From NCBI GenBank assembly GCA_034231615.1, contig CM067319.1:3306501-3370500 (forward strand): DNA of 64,000 nt, in the 5' to 3' direction. Under the pieces are notes generated by a model. That model was not told where the DNA came from and did no database searches. It saw nothing but the letters and a program-made list of their open reading frames with translations. This stretch comes from Meghimatium bilineatum (lineage: Eukaryota > Mollusca > Gastropoda > Stylommatophora > Philomycidae). This document shows, one piece after another, positions 1-11,245 of this stretch; position 1 is the stretch's first letter, and each line of letters starts with the position of its first letter. The position numbers and the translations under genes are program-made.

Positions 1-145
1 CTTTCCATAAGAGTCATGCTGAAGTCAAATGTGTCATACCAAAAGGCGCAGATAACGCAGACAAGCTGTAAACCATGATACAGCGCTCTCCGGACTATAT
101 CCTAATCTTCAGGAGTTTCAGTACGAACGCAAAAGAAGGATATTT
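1..145 (+). repeat. SINE-like dispersed repeat, family A (copy 1)
   Basis: The family is recognised by a head like AGTCGGATGTGTCA, a middle GCTGTAAACCATGATAC, then CTCTGGACTACATCCTGCTA and a tail of GAGTTTGAGAATGAACGC followed by GAAGAAG. This copy shows all the landmarks with substitutions. I see no clear pol III A/B boxes, so SINE is an inference from size, dispersion and the simple tail. It lies in an intron of the amino-acid transporter gene. Confidence 0.6.
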
Positions 146-167
146 CCTCATTTATTCATTTTTACTA

Positions 168-495
168 CAAGGACACCCAATGCCTTTCATCTTTAGCACG
201 AGGACATCCAATGCTTTTCATCTTTAGCACGAGGACACCCAATGCCTGTCATCTTTAGCACGAGGACATCCAATGCCTTTCATCTTTAGCATGAGGGCAA
301 CCAATGCCTTTCATCTTTAGCACGAGGACACCCAATGCCTTTCATCTTTAGCACGAGGACACCCAATGCCTGTCATCTTTAGCACGAGGACACCCAATGC
401 CTGTCATCTTTAGAACGAGGACACCCACTGCCTTTCATCTTTAGCACGAGGACACCCACTGCCTTTCATCTTTAGCACGAGGACACCCACTACTT
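168..495. repeat. Minisatellite, 31-bp unit
   Basis: About 10 tandem copies of a 31-bp unit containing CATCTTTAGCACGAGGACAC, with scattered substitutions. It is intronic and has no coding sense. Positions 496-1111 hold only low-complexity sequence: a CT run near 800-822, a G run near 868-877 and an unremarkable stretch before the splice acceptor. Confidence 0.9.
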
Positions 496-1111
496 ATGGT
501 GGACGAGAATATTATTAAGAGCGCTAGAGAGTGTGAAATTGCTCCTGAAGTTTGTAGAAAAGGGGGAATATAGAGGTAGAATGAGGACGTCCGTTGCTTC
601 AAAACAAAACAGTTTTCCATTTATTTATCTATTTGATCGTCCATCCATCATGTCTGTCGATCGCTGTATGTATACCTTTGTGTACTGTGTACCTTGACAT
701 CACGTGTTCTGTCAAGTATAACTATAATGTGTCTCTTCCTTTGTCAATGTACGTCTATGTTCACGCGTGATATGCATTTCTGGTTGTGTATCGGTCTCTC
801 ATCTCTCTCTCTCTCTCTCTCTCGCCCTTTCTCACGGTACCAGACTGAATCTAGTGGTTCAAGGTGGGGGGGGGGGGAGAATAGGTCCGCCACTTGTGCC
901 AAGCTTAGATACCTTATTAGGGCAGACAAAATCATAGAAAGACCTCCGGTTGAGGGCAAGGGCGCCACATTCTTAGTTTCGCCCCAGGCGCTATATACAC
1001 TAGCTATCACACTGAATAAATCTTTCACCGTTGTTCATAAAATATACTTTTACCTCAAAATGTGGATTCATATCTTTCACCAACAGTCGAACTCATTTCT
1101 TTCATCAACAG

Positions 1112-1300
1112 ATTGGTAGTCTCCTGCGCCATAAACGCAACACTTTTTGGTGTGTCCGTTGTCTTCCTGCTACTGGCTGCAGAGAACATCCAGTCGCTTG
1201 TGTCCAGTGCTGGTAAAGACATCTCTTTCTGCTACTGGCTTATCATTGTTGCAGGTTTCCTGTGCCCCATCAGCTGGCTCGGAACTCCAAAAGACTTTTG
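1112..1300 (+). CDS. Amino-acid transporter, internal exon a
   Basis: Encodes [20 protein letters not shown] through LGTPKDF, with two membrane helices. The acceptor is TTCATCAACAG and the donor TTTTG|GTAACA. It enters in phase 2 and leaves in phase 2; the final TG is completed by G of the next exon to give W. Confidence 0.88.
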
Positions 1301-4300
1301 GTAACATATGATTTTTCTTAAATTTAATTAGTTTTTTATTGAAATAGTCGGGATTGTATTGAAATAGTAGGGATTGTATTGAAATAGCAGGGATTGCATT
1401 GAAATAGTAGGGATTGTATTGAAATAGTAAGGATTGTATTGAAATAGTAGGGATTGTATTGAAATAGTAGGGATTGTATTGAAATAGTAGGGATTGTATT
1501 GAAATAGCAGTGATTGTATTGCAATAGTAGGGATTGTATTGAAATAGTAGGGATTGTATTGAAATAGCAGTGATTGTATTGAAATAGTAGGGATTGTATT
1601 GGAATACTAAGGATTATATTGAAATAATAAGAACTATAATAATTAAATTGTATTGGGACAATATACCAAATATACCAAGATACCACTGTTCAATTCTAAT
1701 GTAGTATCCGTATGCCTATTAAAATATGGTTGTGAAAGTTGGAAATTAAGAAAAGCACTCAACAAGAATTCCGCCGTTGACGGATGTGTCGGGCCATTGA
1801 CGCAAATAAAACGGCTCTATTGTGCATTCCATTCTCTGGATTACATCCTGCTGGAAATCAGGTAGGGCCATTGTCTTGCTACAAGAGAGATCCGCCGGGA
1901 ATGTGAGAATGAACGCTGAAGAAGAAGAGGAACTCGACAAGAAAATAAACTCATTTATAAAATAAATATTTTGGAAAACTCTTAAATATTGGTTGGAGAG
2001 AATTGACATCAAACAAGCAAGTAAGATAAGACACCACACAACAATATGTTTCTACAACAACAAGAAGAAAACAATGGACTTGTATCAGACATGTACTTAA
2101 AATGAATGAAAACAGACTGCTCAGAGAATTCATAAGGAAGATCACGTTCTGAAAAGAATATGTCACCTGATGAAGATAACAGAAATTCGTTATATACAGT
2201 TTAAAAAAAAATAACTATAAATATGAATTGGGATTTTTTTAAGATGTTGTTAAACAGGGAAATTTGTTATAAAAGGATGCGTTATTGAGGGATTTCGCTG
2301 TATTATTCTAATCCTTTTTCTACAGGCCAATAGCGATTGGAGCAGTTGCTGCAACTAGCATTGCCTGCTGTATTATTGTAGCCAATATTGTGATAGATGG
2401 AAAGGATGCTCCACCCGTTTTCCATCCAAAGGTAGAGTTCAAAGGATTCTTCATGGCATTTGGCACTATTTGTTTCGCATTTGGAGGACATCCAGCTTTT
2501 CCTACATTCCAAGCAGACATGAAGAATCCGGAGAAGTTTGGTCGTGCCATCTTTGTTGCGTACGCGAGTAAGTCATTTTCTGCATCATTTTAGATAGCTA
2601 AATGACTGAATGATTTACTGACGGATTGACGTACACGAGTGATTGACGTACAACGAGTACGTCATTTCTTTCTTTCTTATTTTAGCTCATTAGCGGATTG
2701 ATTGACTGACTGACTGAACCACTGGATGACAGACATAGGTACGGATGGACGGACAGACATACTGACTGATTCACTGACTAATTGACTGACTCACTAATTG
2801 GCTGATTAACTGATCGACTGACAGACTGGCAAACAGACTGACAGACAGAGTAACTGACTGACTGACTAACAGACAGACTAATTGACTGACTGACAGACTG
2901 ACTAACTCACTGACTGACAGATTAACTGACTGACTGACTTTACAGCAACATCTCTTAACGTGGGTAATATCCCTCTCCCCTTTCTCAGGGGTCAGAGTGA
3001 TATTCGGAGAAGCCAAAAGAAAGAATGGAGGGCCATGGTTCCCTACAGGTGACCACAAAAATGTTTCTGGACGATATTTAATCAAGTGTACAATAGTAAG
3101 TTATGACGAAAGTGACAAGTGTTATATCTGTCCCAGGTGAGGGAGGGGGAACTCTACAGTAACAATTATCCTGTAGAGGGACCAAGGGCGAAATACTTTG
3201 AGAACCCATTTTTATAGTTAGCTAGTTAGTTTCGAGCCAAAGATGGCGCATATGATAGCAGTAATTTATGTATGTTTATTTTGAGCGTCTCGTTGCAAGT
3301 TGCTGTCTTTTTTTTTTAAAGTACTCCTCTGTGATCTATATAACTCCTCTACTGACATATGGATGCTAGTATTGGGCAATAAACAAACAAGAAAGTGGGG
3401 AATTAGAGGCAATAGAGATGTAGTTCTACAGAAGAATGCTGAGAATACCATGGACTGCCAGGAAAATTTATGTGGGGGTGTTGAAAGAGTCAAATGAGAA
3501 AAGAAACTTAATCAATAATATAAGAAAAAGACAATCTCATTTTTTGGCCACGTTATGCGACAATTAGGTTTTGAAAACATTAATACAATAGGAAAGATTG
3601 AAGGCAACAGAGACAGAGGGCGACAACGTGAGAAAATATTAAACAGTTTAACAGCCTAGCACGGCAGGGAAACAACAACGATCTTGATACATAATACTGG
3701 AGATAGAGAGCTGTGGAGAGCCATGATCGCCTACGCCAGCTGTCATGACACCTAATGAATGAATGACTCTGCGATCTCTGTACTGTACACGGATGAAAGC
3801 TAGTTATAACGTCGTCAATATAGTTTTCACCAGTATAGCAAGAAAATGTATACATAGTAAAGGAACATCCAAAAATGTGTGTTTACAACCAACATATATT
3901 TGAACATGTGTGCAGACATGATTCCATATCGAAGTCGATCCTGCAGGATACAGCTGAGGAGAAGAGCTCTGCAACACAAACATGTGTGGACAACATCAAA
4001 GACTGGACTGGTCAAGATTTGTCTATAAATACGCATCACTGAAGAGAATCTGTGTGCTGATTTTGAAATGAATTTCTGTGCTGACGCATCCAATGTAGTA
4101 CCATTACCACCCTGACGCATCCAATGTAGTACCCTTACCACCTGAAGCATCCAATGTGATACCCTACGCCCTTGACTCTGTGTGCTGGCACATCTAATAT
4201 GGTACCCCTACGACCCTGACTCTGTGTGACGACGCATATAATGTGGTACCCCTACGACCCAGACTCTGTACGATGGCGCATCCAATGTGATACCCCTACG

Positions 4301-7300
4301 ATCCTGATGTGTTGTGTACTTGTGGATGACTCGGTGAATGAAACACAAAGAATAAATAATAACATAAAAACACACTGGAAAAATTGTTTGCTGTTTATAT
4401 TTTGTTTTCTTTCTGTAGAAAACATTTTGTATCATAATACTTCATCTTGTTGTCGATTGTTTTTACAGTTGTGCTCGCCATGTACCTCCCTGTAGCCATT
4501 TGTGGTTACGTAGTCTACGGAATCCATGTCAAGGACAATATCCTTGAGAGCGTCTCATCCGGACCGATGTTGTATACCGTACAAGTGCTCATTACTCTAC
4601 ATCTTTTCTGTGGTTACATCATCGTCATCAATCCAGTGTGCCAGGAGCTGGAAGAACTTCTTAGGATACCAAAACGTAAGTTCTTTCATTTATAATTTAT
4701 ATGTCTTGTGTCCGGGTGTTTTAAGATTAGGGGATAAAAGTTCCAGTATCGTGTCACAGCCCTAAATAGGAAATGGGTGGATGGGATAACACAGGGCAAA
4801 TATTAAAAAAATAAACTAAAATAGGTTTAAGTGTTACCAAACTAAGTCATAAAACAACCTAACAACGAACACAGTTACAGACGACGTTTCGACTAAAAAG
4901 CCTTTATTAGGACAAACAACGACCACAGTAAACAAATCTTACATAGAGATACACATGGTTTTGTGATAGCTTAGCCTCCTCATCTCTTCTCATCTCTTGC
5001 AATATGTTTCTATAAGCCATTTGGTTTGAGTCATGGATACTGAACCCCTCCCCCTCCCCGTTTTTAGCTTCTACGTACTTCTCTGTCTTACGCTTAGGTT
5101 CTTGCTTGCCGCGCGTTCTCTTAACTTCTTGTCCTTATTGATTCGGTCTTTGTGCAATTTTATTGTCTCTTATTGCCCGATGATGTTTTTCTTGCCTCCG
5201 TGCCTTTCAAGGGGTGAGTAACTGGCCTCTGTCTGATATACAAACATGACATCTCGGTTTCATACTTCCTTTATTTACGCCGACTATCATAGAGATAAGT
5301 ATTTTGAAAATTAAATTTTTTTTTGCATTATATCTGATCTATTTTCAGTTATTCAGTACACTTTCCCCTCCTTACTTACCACACTCACACCTTCTTCTCT
5401 CCCATCATGCTGCCCTATCTTCACTTCCTCCGTCGTCCATTTGCTATTGTCCTTCTCCCCTTTTCTGTTCTATCACAACCATGTGTGTCTTTATGCAAGA
5501 TTTATCTATTGTTGTCTTTGTTTGTCCTGATGAAGGTTTTGTAGCCGAAACGTCGACTGTCACTGTGTCTCCTTGTTATGTTGTTTTATTACTTAGTTTG
5601 GTAACACATATACCTATTTTTGTTCATTTTGATAAGATTATTGGGTGAGGCTAGCTGGGACGATGTGTTATTCGTTGTAGTTGGGTGATTAGTTATATTG
5701 CAGTTCTTTTGACCATCGGTAATATAAGACGTAATCAAGTCTTCTAAAATGACTCTTTTGACTATTTTCCTGATTTTCATTGGCTACTACATACAGCATA
5801 ATCATAGCGACCAATGAAATCGCGGGAGTAGTCGCGTTGGTCATTAATAAAGCATGATTTTACGTTAGTCAGTAGGTCTTATATATTAAACTGTCATGGT
5901 TCACTAACTTCCTGGTATGATGATTTGAGGTTCAGTTTTCAAGTTTATCTAAACCAAAAAAAATTTGTTAGACAACCATAGATCGAACCTTCTACTATGT
6001 ACCATGTCATTTACAGAACTTTGTCCTCACTTCCACTCTGAAAGTCTCTGGGTAAATGAATAACATATTATAGAAGCATCCAGCATTTATTTATAAATAA
6101 ATATCATAATATAGCAGGCGGAATTAGAACCAGATGGCACCCACTCGCCTCACAACTTGCGTCAATACGTTCCCGTTGGCCATAGCGATCTCTAAAGAAA
6201 GATACGATTTTATTTAAGATTTCCAACGTATATGCTCTCATGCTACAGTGAATATGGACAAATCGATCGACACACAGACAACAACAAAATACAAACTACA
6301 CAGGCGTGTATTTCTTGAGAACCACAAACGGGGAACATAGTAAATGCCAGAAGGCAAATCTCTCGGTTCTTTGCCAAGCATTCTGCTTAAGTGACGTGGC
6401 ATATACAGGGCGTTGATCTCGTCGATGACTTTTCTCATATTCAGCATTGGTGGCTTTGACGTTTCTCATATTCAGCATTGGTGGCTTTGACGTTTCTCAT
6501 ATTCAGCATTGGTGACTTTGACGTTTCTCATATTCAGCATTGGTGGCTTTGACGTTTCTCATATTCAGCATTGGGTGACAATACAAATTATGTCAAAAGA
6601 CAAACGAAAATTACGGGAATAGCCAAAATGTGTCATTTTAAAGGATGATTCCCGATGAGTTCACTGGACTCTATTGTCTAGAGACATAGGAAGCCTAGAT
6701 AAGATTGCGTGTAATGTACAATATATTCCTCACAGTTGACTCCATTGTTTTCATTTGTTAATTTTTCAGATTTTAACTTTCGTCGAATCATCAACCGGAC
6801 GGTTATGATGGCAGTGATCTTGTTTATTGCGGAAAGCATTCCTCATTTTGGGGCAATCCTGTCTCTAGTTGGAGGCTCGACTACAACCCTACTGGCATAC
6901 ATTCTTCCTCCAATTTTCTATCTCAAGCTGTGTTCGATGACAGGCGCATGGGAAACTATGTAAGTAGATATTCCGTCAATCTCATCACTACCATCATTAT
7001 CATCACAACACTACCATTGGTACCACATCATCCTCACAAACATCAATAACATCATCATCAGCATCATTATCACAGCAACCATCACTGACATCTTCATTAT
7101 AATCGTCCTCATCTCATCTCATTATCACAACCACGATCTCGTCAATTTCATAATCGCCATTATCATCACTACGCACATCATCAAAGTATCATCACAATCC
7201 CCATCGACGCCAACTCCTAGAAGTGGAGATGGCAGCTTAGTTCAGCCTACAGAAACTTGAAACTAAGAATTGTCGGGCCATCTCTGCTCAAGCAAGCACT

Positions 7301-8655
7301 GGTGCTAAAGTCGGAGATACCAGGCCAAAAGGCGCACCAGCAACCATGGTATTACGAAACACGACTAGATAAAATGTCTTCACAACAATACAATCATTAT
7401 AATCACCCTCATCACCATCAACTTAATCATCATCACCACCAACACTACCATCATAAACTTCATCATCAATATTATCATTTGTAACATCACTATCAATAAC
7501 GCCATCATCATGTCACTGCGAACACCGCCACCATCATCATGTCACTGCGAACACCGCCACCATCATCATGTCACTGCGAACACCGCCACCATCATCATGT
7601 CACTGCGAACACCGCCACCATCATCATGTCACTGCGAACACCGCCACCATCATCATGTCACTGCGAACACCGCCACCATCATCCTGACAAACAGAACCAT
7701 ATCCATACTGGTACATTATCCTGGAAAAGAACACTGGAGGAGGCACTGCCTCAAGACTCCCTTCTAAGCTGCACACTTATTTTCATTGATCATCTAGTGT
7801 TTCCATATCTCACCAAATCTTAATGTGTCAAAAGAATTGTTTGCTGACAACCTTGCCATCTGGACCACTGCTAGTGTTTCCATATCTCACCAAATCTTAA
7901 TGTGTCAAAAGAATTGTTTGCTGACAACCTTGCCATCTGGACCACTGACAAATATCTCATCCTGGCAAAAGCAAAGATCATTAGAGCTATCCTCACAATC
8001 TCAGTATACTGTGAATTGTGGAAACTAAACATCAATACACAGAACACTGCTTACACTACTTTATCACGAAGTCACAAAACAGCCAAAGATCTATCAACAT
8101 CAAAATGAGTGTGAAAATATTAACAAATGACGAAACCCCTGTATCTCTTAGAGTAAAACTAGACAGACAACTAACACTAAAATACCACATATAAAATCTC
8201 AGAGGAAAACCAAGGAAACCCCTAAACTTCATTGAGCTTAGTTAGTGCAAACCGAGGGGCAGACAAACAGACTCTCCAAACAGACAGACTTAGAGGAAAG
8301 GCCAAATCGATCGACACACAAACAACAAGAAAACACAGACTGCATAGGTGTGTGCATTCCTCGAGAACCACATGCGGTGAACATCAGAGAACGATAAACA
8401 TCATAAACTCCATCATCATTATCATTGGCAGCATCACCATCATCATCATTTCGACTGCTGCACATCATGGACACTCACAAGAATTATCATTTTGATTATT
8501 ACAGATATGTACCACTACATGAGAAAGTAGCATGCATTGAAATTATGGTCATCGGTGCAATAGCAGGGATAGCGTCCACTTACTCGGCCGTGTCAGATCT
8601 AGCCAGCAGTAGTTTCTCGACTCCGTGTTATATAGACATCAACAGAGCTGGTTAA
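1112..8655 (+). CDS. Amino-acid transporter, Aa_trans family (3' part of gene, five exons)
   Basis: Exons 1112-1300, 2326-2567, 4469-4675, 6770-6959 and 8505-8655 join in frame to 325 residues plus TAA. All junctions use GT..AG and the split codons restore sensible residues, for example the W in GTPKDFWPIAIGA. The protein is hydrophobic with about eight membrane segments. Landmarks are [38 protein letters not shown] and [14 protein letters not shown], all typical of the amino acid/auxin permease superfamily (SLC32/SLC36/plant AVT). Members are proton-coupled or vesicular transporters of small neutral amino acids in plasma or organelle membranes; the substrate cannot be read here. The first coding base at 1112 is the third base of a codon, so upstream exons with the N-terminus and first helices lie before the window. 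Introns are 1.0-2.1 kb and filled with repeats. No lesion is visible, so the gene is probably functional. Confidence 0.9.
1339..1632. repeat. Minisatellite, 20-bp unit
   Basis: About 14-15 tandem copies of GGATTGTATTGAAATAGTAG with few variants, in the intron just downstream of exon a. The last copies decay around 1600-1640. Confidence 0.92.
1690..2170 (+). mobile_element. LINE reverse-transcriptase C-terminal fragment split by a SINE
   Basis: Around 1700-1765 a broken frame reads [17 protein letters not shown], matching the YGCETW region near the C-terminus of the LINE at 16905-19463. A family-A SINE then interrupts it. Sequence at 2120-2165 matches the last codons of that LINE ([11 protein letters not shown] then stop) in damaged form. 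The element is dead, 5' truncated and intronic. Confidence 0.6.
1770..1925 (+). repeat. SINE-like repeat, family A (copy 2)
   Basis: Contains GACGGATGTGTCGGGCCATT, then CATTCTCTGGATTACATCCT, then GAGAATGAACGCTGAAGAAG. It carries an internal insertion relative to copy 1 and sits inside an older LINE fragment. Confidence 0.65.
2197..2300 (-). mobile_element. pogo/Tigger-like MITE, short copy
   Basis: Read on the minus strand the end is CAGCGAAATCCCTCAATAAC, close to the starts of elements at 38897 and 39247. The other end (CAGT, then an A-rich run and ATAAC) is degenerate. It ends about 25 bp before the acceptor of the next exon, so it borders the branch-point region. Confidence 0.5.
2326..2567 (+). 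CDS. Amino-acid transporter, internal exon b
   Basis: Encodes [20 protein letters not shown], a short loop ([17 protein letters not shown]), then [20 protein letters not shown] and [10 protein letters not shown]. The acceptor is TTTTTCTACAG and the donor GCGA|GTAAGT. The FGGH...FPTFQADM stretch is the most conserved core of the family here. Confidence 0.92.
2690..2945. repeat. Imperfect GACT/GACA tetranucleotide tract
   Basis: About 250 bp dominated by ACTGACTGACTGA-like and ACAGACAGACTGA-like steps with many interruptions. It is simple sequence in the intron after exon b. Confidence 0.85.
3300..3775 (+). mobile_element. LINE 3' fragment, reverse-transcriptase C-terminus
   Basis: Broken frames read [47 protein letters not shown] and, near 3700-3755, [19 protein letters not shown] then stop. 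This is the GH...R and GR.R..W...YA tail typical of many non-LTR retrotransposons. A very similar 3' end occurs at 55555-55980, so the two are copies of one family. It is 5' truncated and frameshifted. Confidence 0.75.
4082..4310. repeat. Minisatellite, about 30- to 45-bp units
   Basis: About six diverged copies around GACGCATCCAATGTAGTACC. The first units are about 30 bp; later ones are about 45 bp because CTGACTCTGTGTG is included. It lies in the intron before exon c. Confidence 0.8.
4469..4675 (+). CDS. Amino-acid transporter, internal exon c
   Basis: Encodes [17 protein letters not shown], the loop [13 protein letters not shown], then [20 protein letters not shown] and [15 protein letters not shown]. 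The acceptor is TTGTTTTTACAG and the donor AAAC|GTAAGT. The Y-x-VYG and NPVCQELEE motifs place it firmly in the Aa_trans family. Confidence 0.92.
4800..5645. mobile_element. Fold-back element with long inverted arms (copy 1)
   Basis: About 165 bp at 4800-4965 is the reverse complement of 5470-5640, with both arms reading AAATAGG..GTGTTACCAAACTAAGT and then CGACGTTTCG. The right arm in + sense contains CCTGATGAAGG, eight bases, then CCGAAACGTCG. The centre (5080-5240) is similar to 25140-25310 of a second fold-back element. No protein is recognisable. It could be a Penelope-like-element terminus or a non-autonomous DNA transposon; I cannot decide. Confidence 0.75.
5650..6430. other. Intron sequence without recognised gene
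   Basis: AT-rich intron of the transporter gene. At 6110-6185, read on the minus strand, TGGTTCTAATTCCGCC resembles a pol III B box, so a decayed tRNA-derived SINE is possible. Positions 6262-6340 (CGATCGACACACA followed by GGCGTGTATTTCTTGAG) are related to 8300-8390 and to the array at 36478. Confidence 0.5.
6427..6578. repeat. Minisatellite, 31-bp unit
   Basis: Five tandem copies of a 31-bp unit containing CTCATATTCAGCATTGGTGG, nearly identical to each other. Confidence 0.92.
6770..6959 (+). CDS. Amino-acid transporter, internal exon d
   Basis: Encodes [40 protein letters not shown] and [20 protein letters not shown], three hydrophobic segments. The acceptor is AATTTTTCAG and the donor ACTAT|GTAAGT. 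IPHFG...L.GGSTTTLL is a family signature near the C-terminal third. Confidence 0.92.
6975..7500. repeat. CAT/ATC-rich simple sequence
   Basis: Long imperfect runs of CATCAT, ATTATCATC and CACCATCATC fill the start of the intron, interrupted near 7215-7380 by more complex sequence of unknown origin. Confidence 0.8.
7502..7688. repeat. Minisatellite, 29-bp unit
   Basis: Six almost identical copies of a 29-bp unit containing ATCATGTCACTGCGAACACC. The period is not a multiple of three, so apparent frames through it shift register and are not evidence of a protein. Confidence 0.93.
7794..7948. repeat. 77-bp tandem duplication
   Basis: Two consecutive, practically identical 77-bp copies containing CACCAAATCTTAATGTGTCA and CTGACAACCTTGCCATCTGG. 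The high identity implies a recent duplication. Sequence to about 8230 after it resembles decayed LINE reverse transcriptase ([20 protein letters not shown] remnants) but is too broken to define. Confidence 0.88.
8505..8655 (+). CDS. Amino-acid transporter, terminal coding exon
   Basis: Encodes [20 protein letters not shown], a last helix, then [18 protein letters not shown] and a short tail ending in TAA. The acceptor is TTGATTATTACAG. A possible AATAAA lies near 9124; the true polyadenylation site is not determined. Confidence 0.88.
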
Positions 8656-8659
8656 TAAT

Positions 8660-9810
8660 TGTTTATACGTAGCATTGATGTGTGCATGTCATGAATATTT
8701 ATAAGAATGCTTGGATAAGAGTGGGAAAGGGATGGTGGAGAAGGCGAGTTAAGTTATGGAGAGTGTGCGTGCATACAATATGAAAGATTACAGAGAGAGA
8801 ACGAGAGAAAGAGAAAGTGGAGAGATGGAGGAAAGTTAGCAAGAGAATAGAGAGACATGTTGTTGCTTCGAACCCCATGAATTACAAGTGATTAGATCAT
8901 AGTTCCTGTGTATGATGGGATCTTTTCTGCGGAGCTTTATCTTATACACAGGAAACTCATTTCTCAGGTTTGCTCAATGCTTTGACTATGTCTTCTACTC
9001 GGAAAGGGGGGGGGCAGATCCTCAGTGTCTCAGTGAAACCCAACGCACAAAAGATATGAAGGTGGTGCAACACAGGGCAATAAGGGGGAGGGGAGGGGAG
9101 AACAGAAAAAAGTACGGAGTGATAATAAATATGCAACATAGTAACAAAATAACTCCGTTAACACACGCAAACGACGTTTCGTCAAAAAGTCTTCATCAGG
9201 AAAAACACAACAACAAATGAATATTACTAAAAAAGACAATCATAGTGTAAGAACGGAGCAAAAGCAAATAATAAAGAGAATATGAGAGGAAGAAAAAGAT
9301 TACACGGAAGACAAGAAAGAATTATATTTCTCCCCCCCCCCCCTCCTGCTCAGAGAAAGTAAGAGTAGATGTATATACGACAAATGAAGCGAGTAAGTGG
9401 ACTATCACGTCGACAAATGAATAAAACGAACAGGCAAGCGCACATGCATGCAGAGATAGACAGAATGTGAGATGAAAAATATGGACAAACGTGTGTAGAT
9501 AGACACAGACTTATAGTGACAAATATGCCAACATACAGATGGACAGACAGGCAGATTAATGGATGAGGTTGCGTGAAATAGTCATATAAAGTTATCGGAC
9601 AGGCATGTCGTAATAGGCGACTAAGGGGGTTTGGAGGATGATGGTAGCTGCCCCATGCCATAAAAGGCCAAAGTGATCCATAGGCCATACTGAAGTCGGA
9701 TGTTCTTTCTTTCCGCTGTATGCCCTTTATTCCTTGTAGCGACGGGGGTAGAAGAGTTCTCTGAACACGGCCTTTTTGTGTGTTTCATATATGTTTGTTT
9801 TCCTGACTTC
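8660..9810. other. Intergenic sequence with purine-rich tracts
   Basis: It contains AGAGAGAGAA-rich stretches (8790-8850), a motif copy at 9165-9205 whose minus strand reads CCTGATGAAGAC, seven bases, then CGAAACGTCG, a C run at 9330 and GACAGACAGG-rich sequence to 9560. Positions 9690-9810 resemble, on the minus strand, the decayed LINE tail also seen at 21500-21650. No gene is recognised. Confidence 0.5.
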
Positions 9811-9894
9811 TTTTATTTCGGTAATCCATCTTTTGCATAGTCTGCCCGTGTACTCTTCATGTTTCCTAGCAGCGTTTTAGTTCTACACCTTCGG

Positions 9895-10028
9895 TTTAAT
9901 GTCGGATGTGTTAGGCCAAATGACGCAGATAAGCTGCAAACCATGACACCGCGTATTTCGTTCTCTGGACTACCTCCTGTTAATCTACAGAAACATGACC
10001 ACGGGCGCATAAGAAGAAAAAGGAGAAA
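9895..10028 (+). repeat. SINE-like repeat, family A
   Basis: Contains GTCGGATGTGTTAGGCC, GCAGATAAGCTGCAAACCAT, TTCTCTGGACTACCTCCTGT and an AAGAAGAAAAAGG tail. It is one of the most complete copies. Confidence 0.7.
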
Positions 10029-10029
10029 T

Positions 10030-10855
10030 GGTCACCAAATGTTGGTTGAGTACATGTACAGTTGAGTACCTGCACAGTTGAGTACCTATATAGTTGAGTA
10101 ACTGTTGAGTAGAGGTAAATTTTTTTTTAAACCTATCAATACTGCAAGTTTCCCGTTACGTAGTTGCAGATAAGTTACATGTGGCTTGTACATAAATCTA
10201 ATGAAATGTATAAACATATCCTGTGCTTTTAACATCAGTTTTTGAAATTAACTATAACACGTTCCACTAGCTTTCCCCTCAAATTATCTGACATGCCATT
10301 ACAATTATCCGACCCAATGCCATTTTTTACATCTGATGTTATATTTGGTTAGACCAAATAAATATATGCCTATACTTTATATTTATGCATTGTCCAGTTT
10401 TTATAAATGAGTGAGTTCCTTTGATATTTGTTTGACATACAAATTCTAGAGTAGTCTTGTGATATATAACGCAAATAAACGAAAATTGAAACTGATGGCT
10501 ACATGTGAATGAAACATTTTATTTAATAGGTAGTATATAGCATTTCAAATTCACACTCAAAGTTTCAATAACATGCGTTATATATTTGTTGATATATATC
10601 ATCTTGAAGTGGGATAAAGCTGGTGAAACGTGTTATATATTCCATGAGTACAAACATATTCAATGATTTTGTGTCTTCATTTCTCATGTCATTATTCTAT
10701 ATATGTATTTGTAATTGAAAAATACCAATATAATAATGACAAATATGTATCGATCAAAGCGTCTTTTTTCTGTGTGAATTTTATTTGGTAGCCTGTGTTT
10801 TTTAGGTTGTAGTGATTTATTTTCGTAGTAGTATTTGTGTTCAGTAGTTTGTCAT
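10030..10855. other. AT-rich intergenic sequence
   Basis: No coding signal is visible. Short GTTGAGTACCTG repeats occur at 10045-10110. At 10598-10640 the text CTTGAAGTGG, then GCTGGTGAAACGTG loosely echoes the CTGATGA..GAAACG motif of the fold-back elements, but too weakly to assign. Confidence 0.45.
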
Positions 10856-10861
10856 TACTGC

Positions 10862-11245
10862 ATAAATAAAACTACAGGCAGGAGAATAGAGGCCTTCGAA
10901 ATGAAGTGCTATAGAAGAGTCATGAGACTACCATTGACAGCAAAAAAACCAACCAAGACGAGCTAAGAAAAATCAACGTTCAAGAAGGTTGACTTTTAAA
11001 CACCATATTAAGAAGGAAATTTGATTTGTTCGGCCATGTGAAGAGATACGATAGTATGAAAAGAGTGTTGTTGGAGGGGGCGATTGAAGGCAGTAGAGGC
11101 AGAGGCAGGAATAGTTTGACAGGAAATATTCATGAATGCATGCACATGTGGCCAGAGCAGGCTGACAACTTGCCAGAGACCGCGGGGATTTCAGGAGATT
11201 CATAAGGAAAACTAGGTTCTGGAAAGAATACGTCACGTGACTTAG
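10862..11245 (+). mobile_element. LINE 3' fragment, reverse-transcriptase C-terminus
   Basis: Frames read RRIEAFEMKCYRRVMRLP (compare RINAFELKCYRKILRI in the LINE at 16905-19463) and end near 11195-11245 in a damaged form of the IRKTRFWKEYVT tail. There are several frameshifts; the copy is 5' truncated. Confidence 0.75.

Noticed and set aside
694..1119. 141-codon + frame upstream of the first visible transporter exon
   Set aside because: It crosses CT and G simple repeats, lacks any domain and runs over the splice acceptor in the wrong phase.
7510..7823. Frames in the 29-bp array ([20 protein letters not shown])
   Set aside because: The 29-bp period cycles all three registers of the same repeat; the histidine-rich peptide is an artefact.
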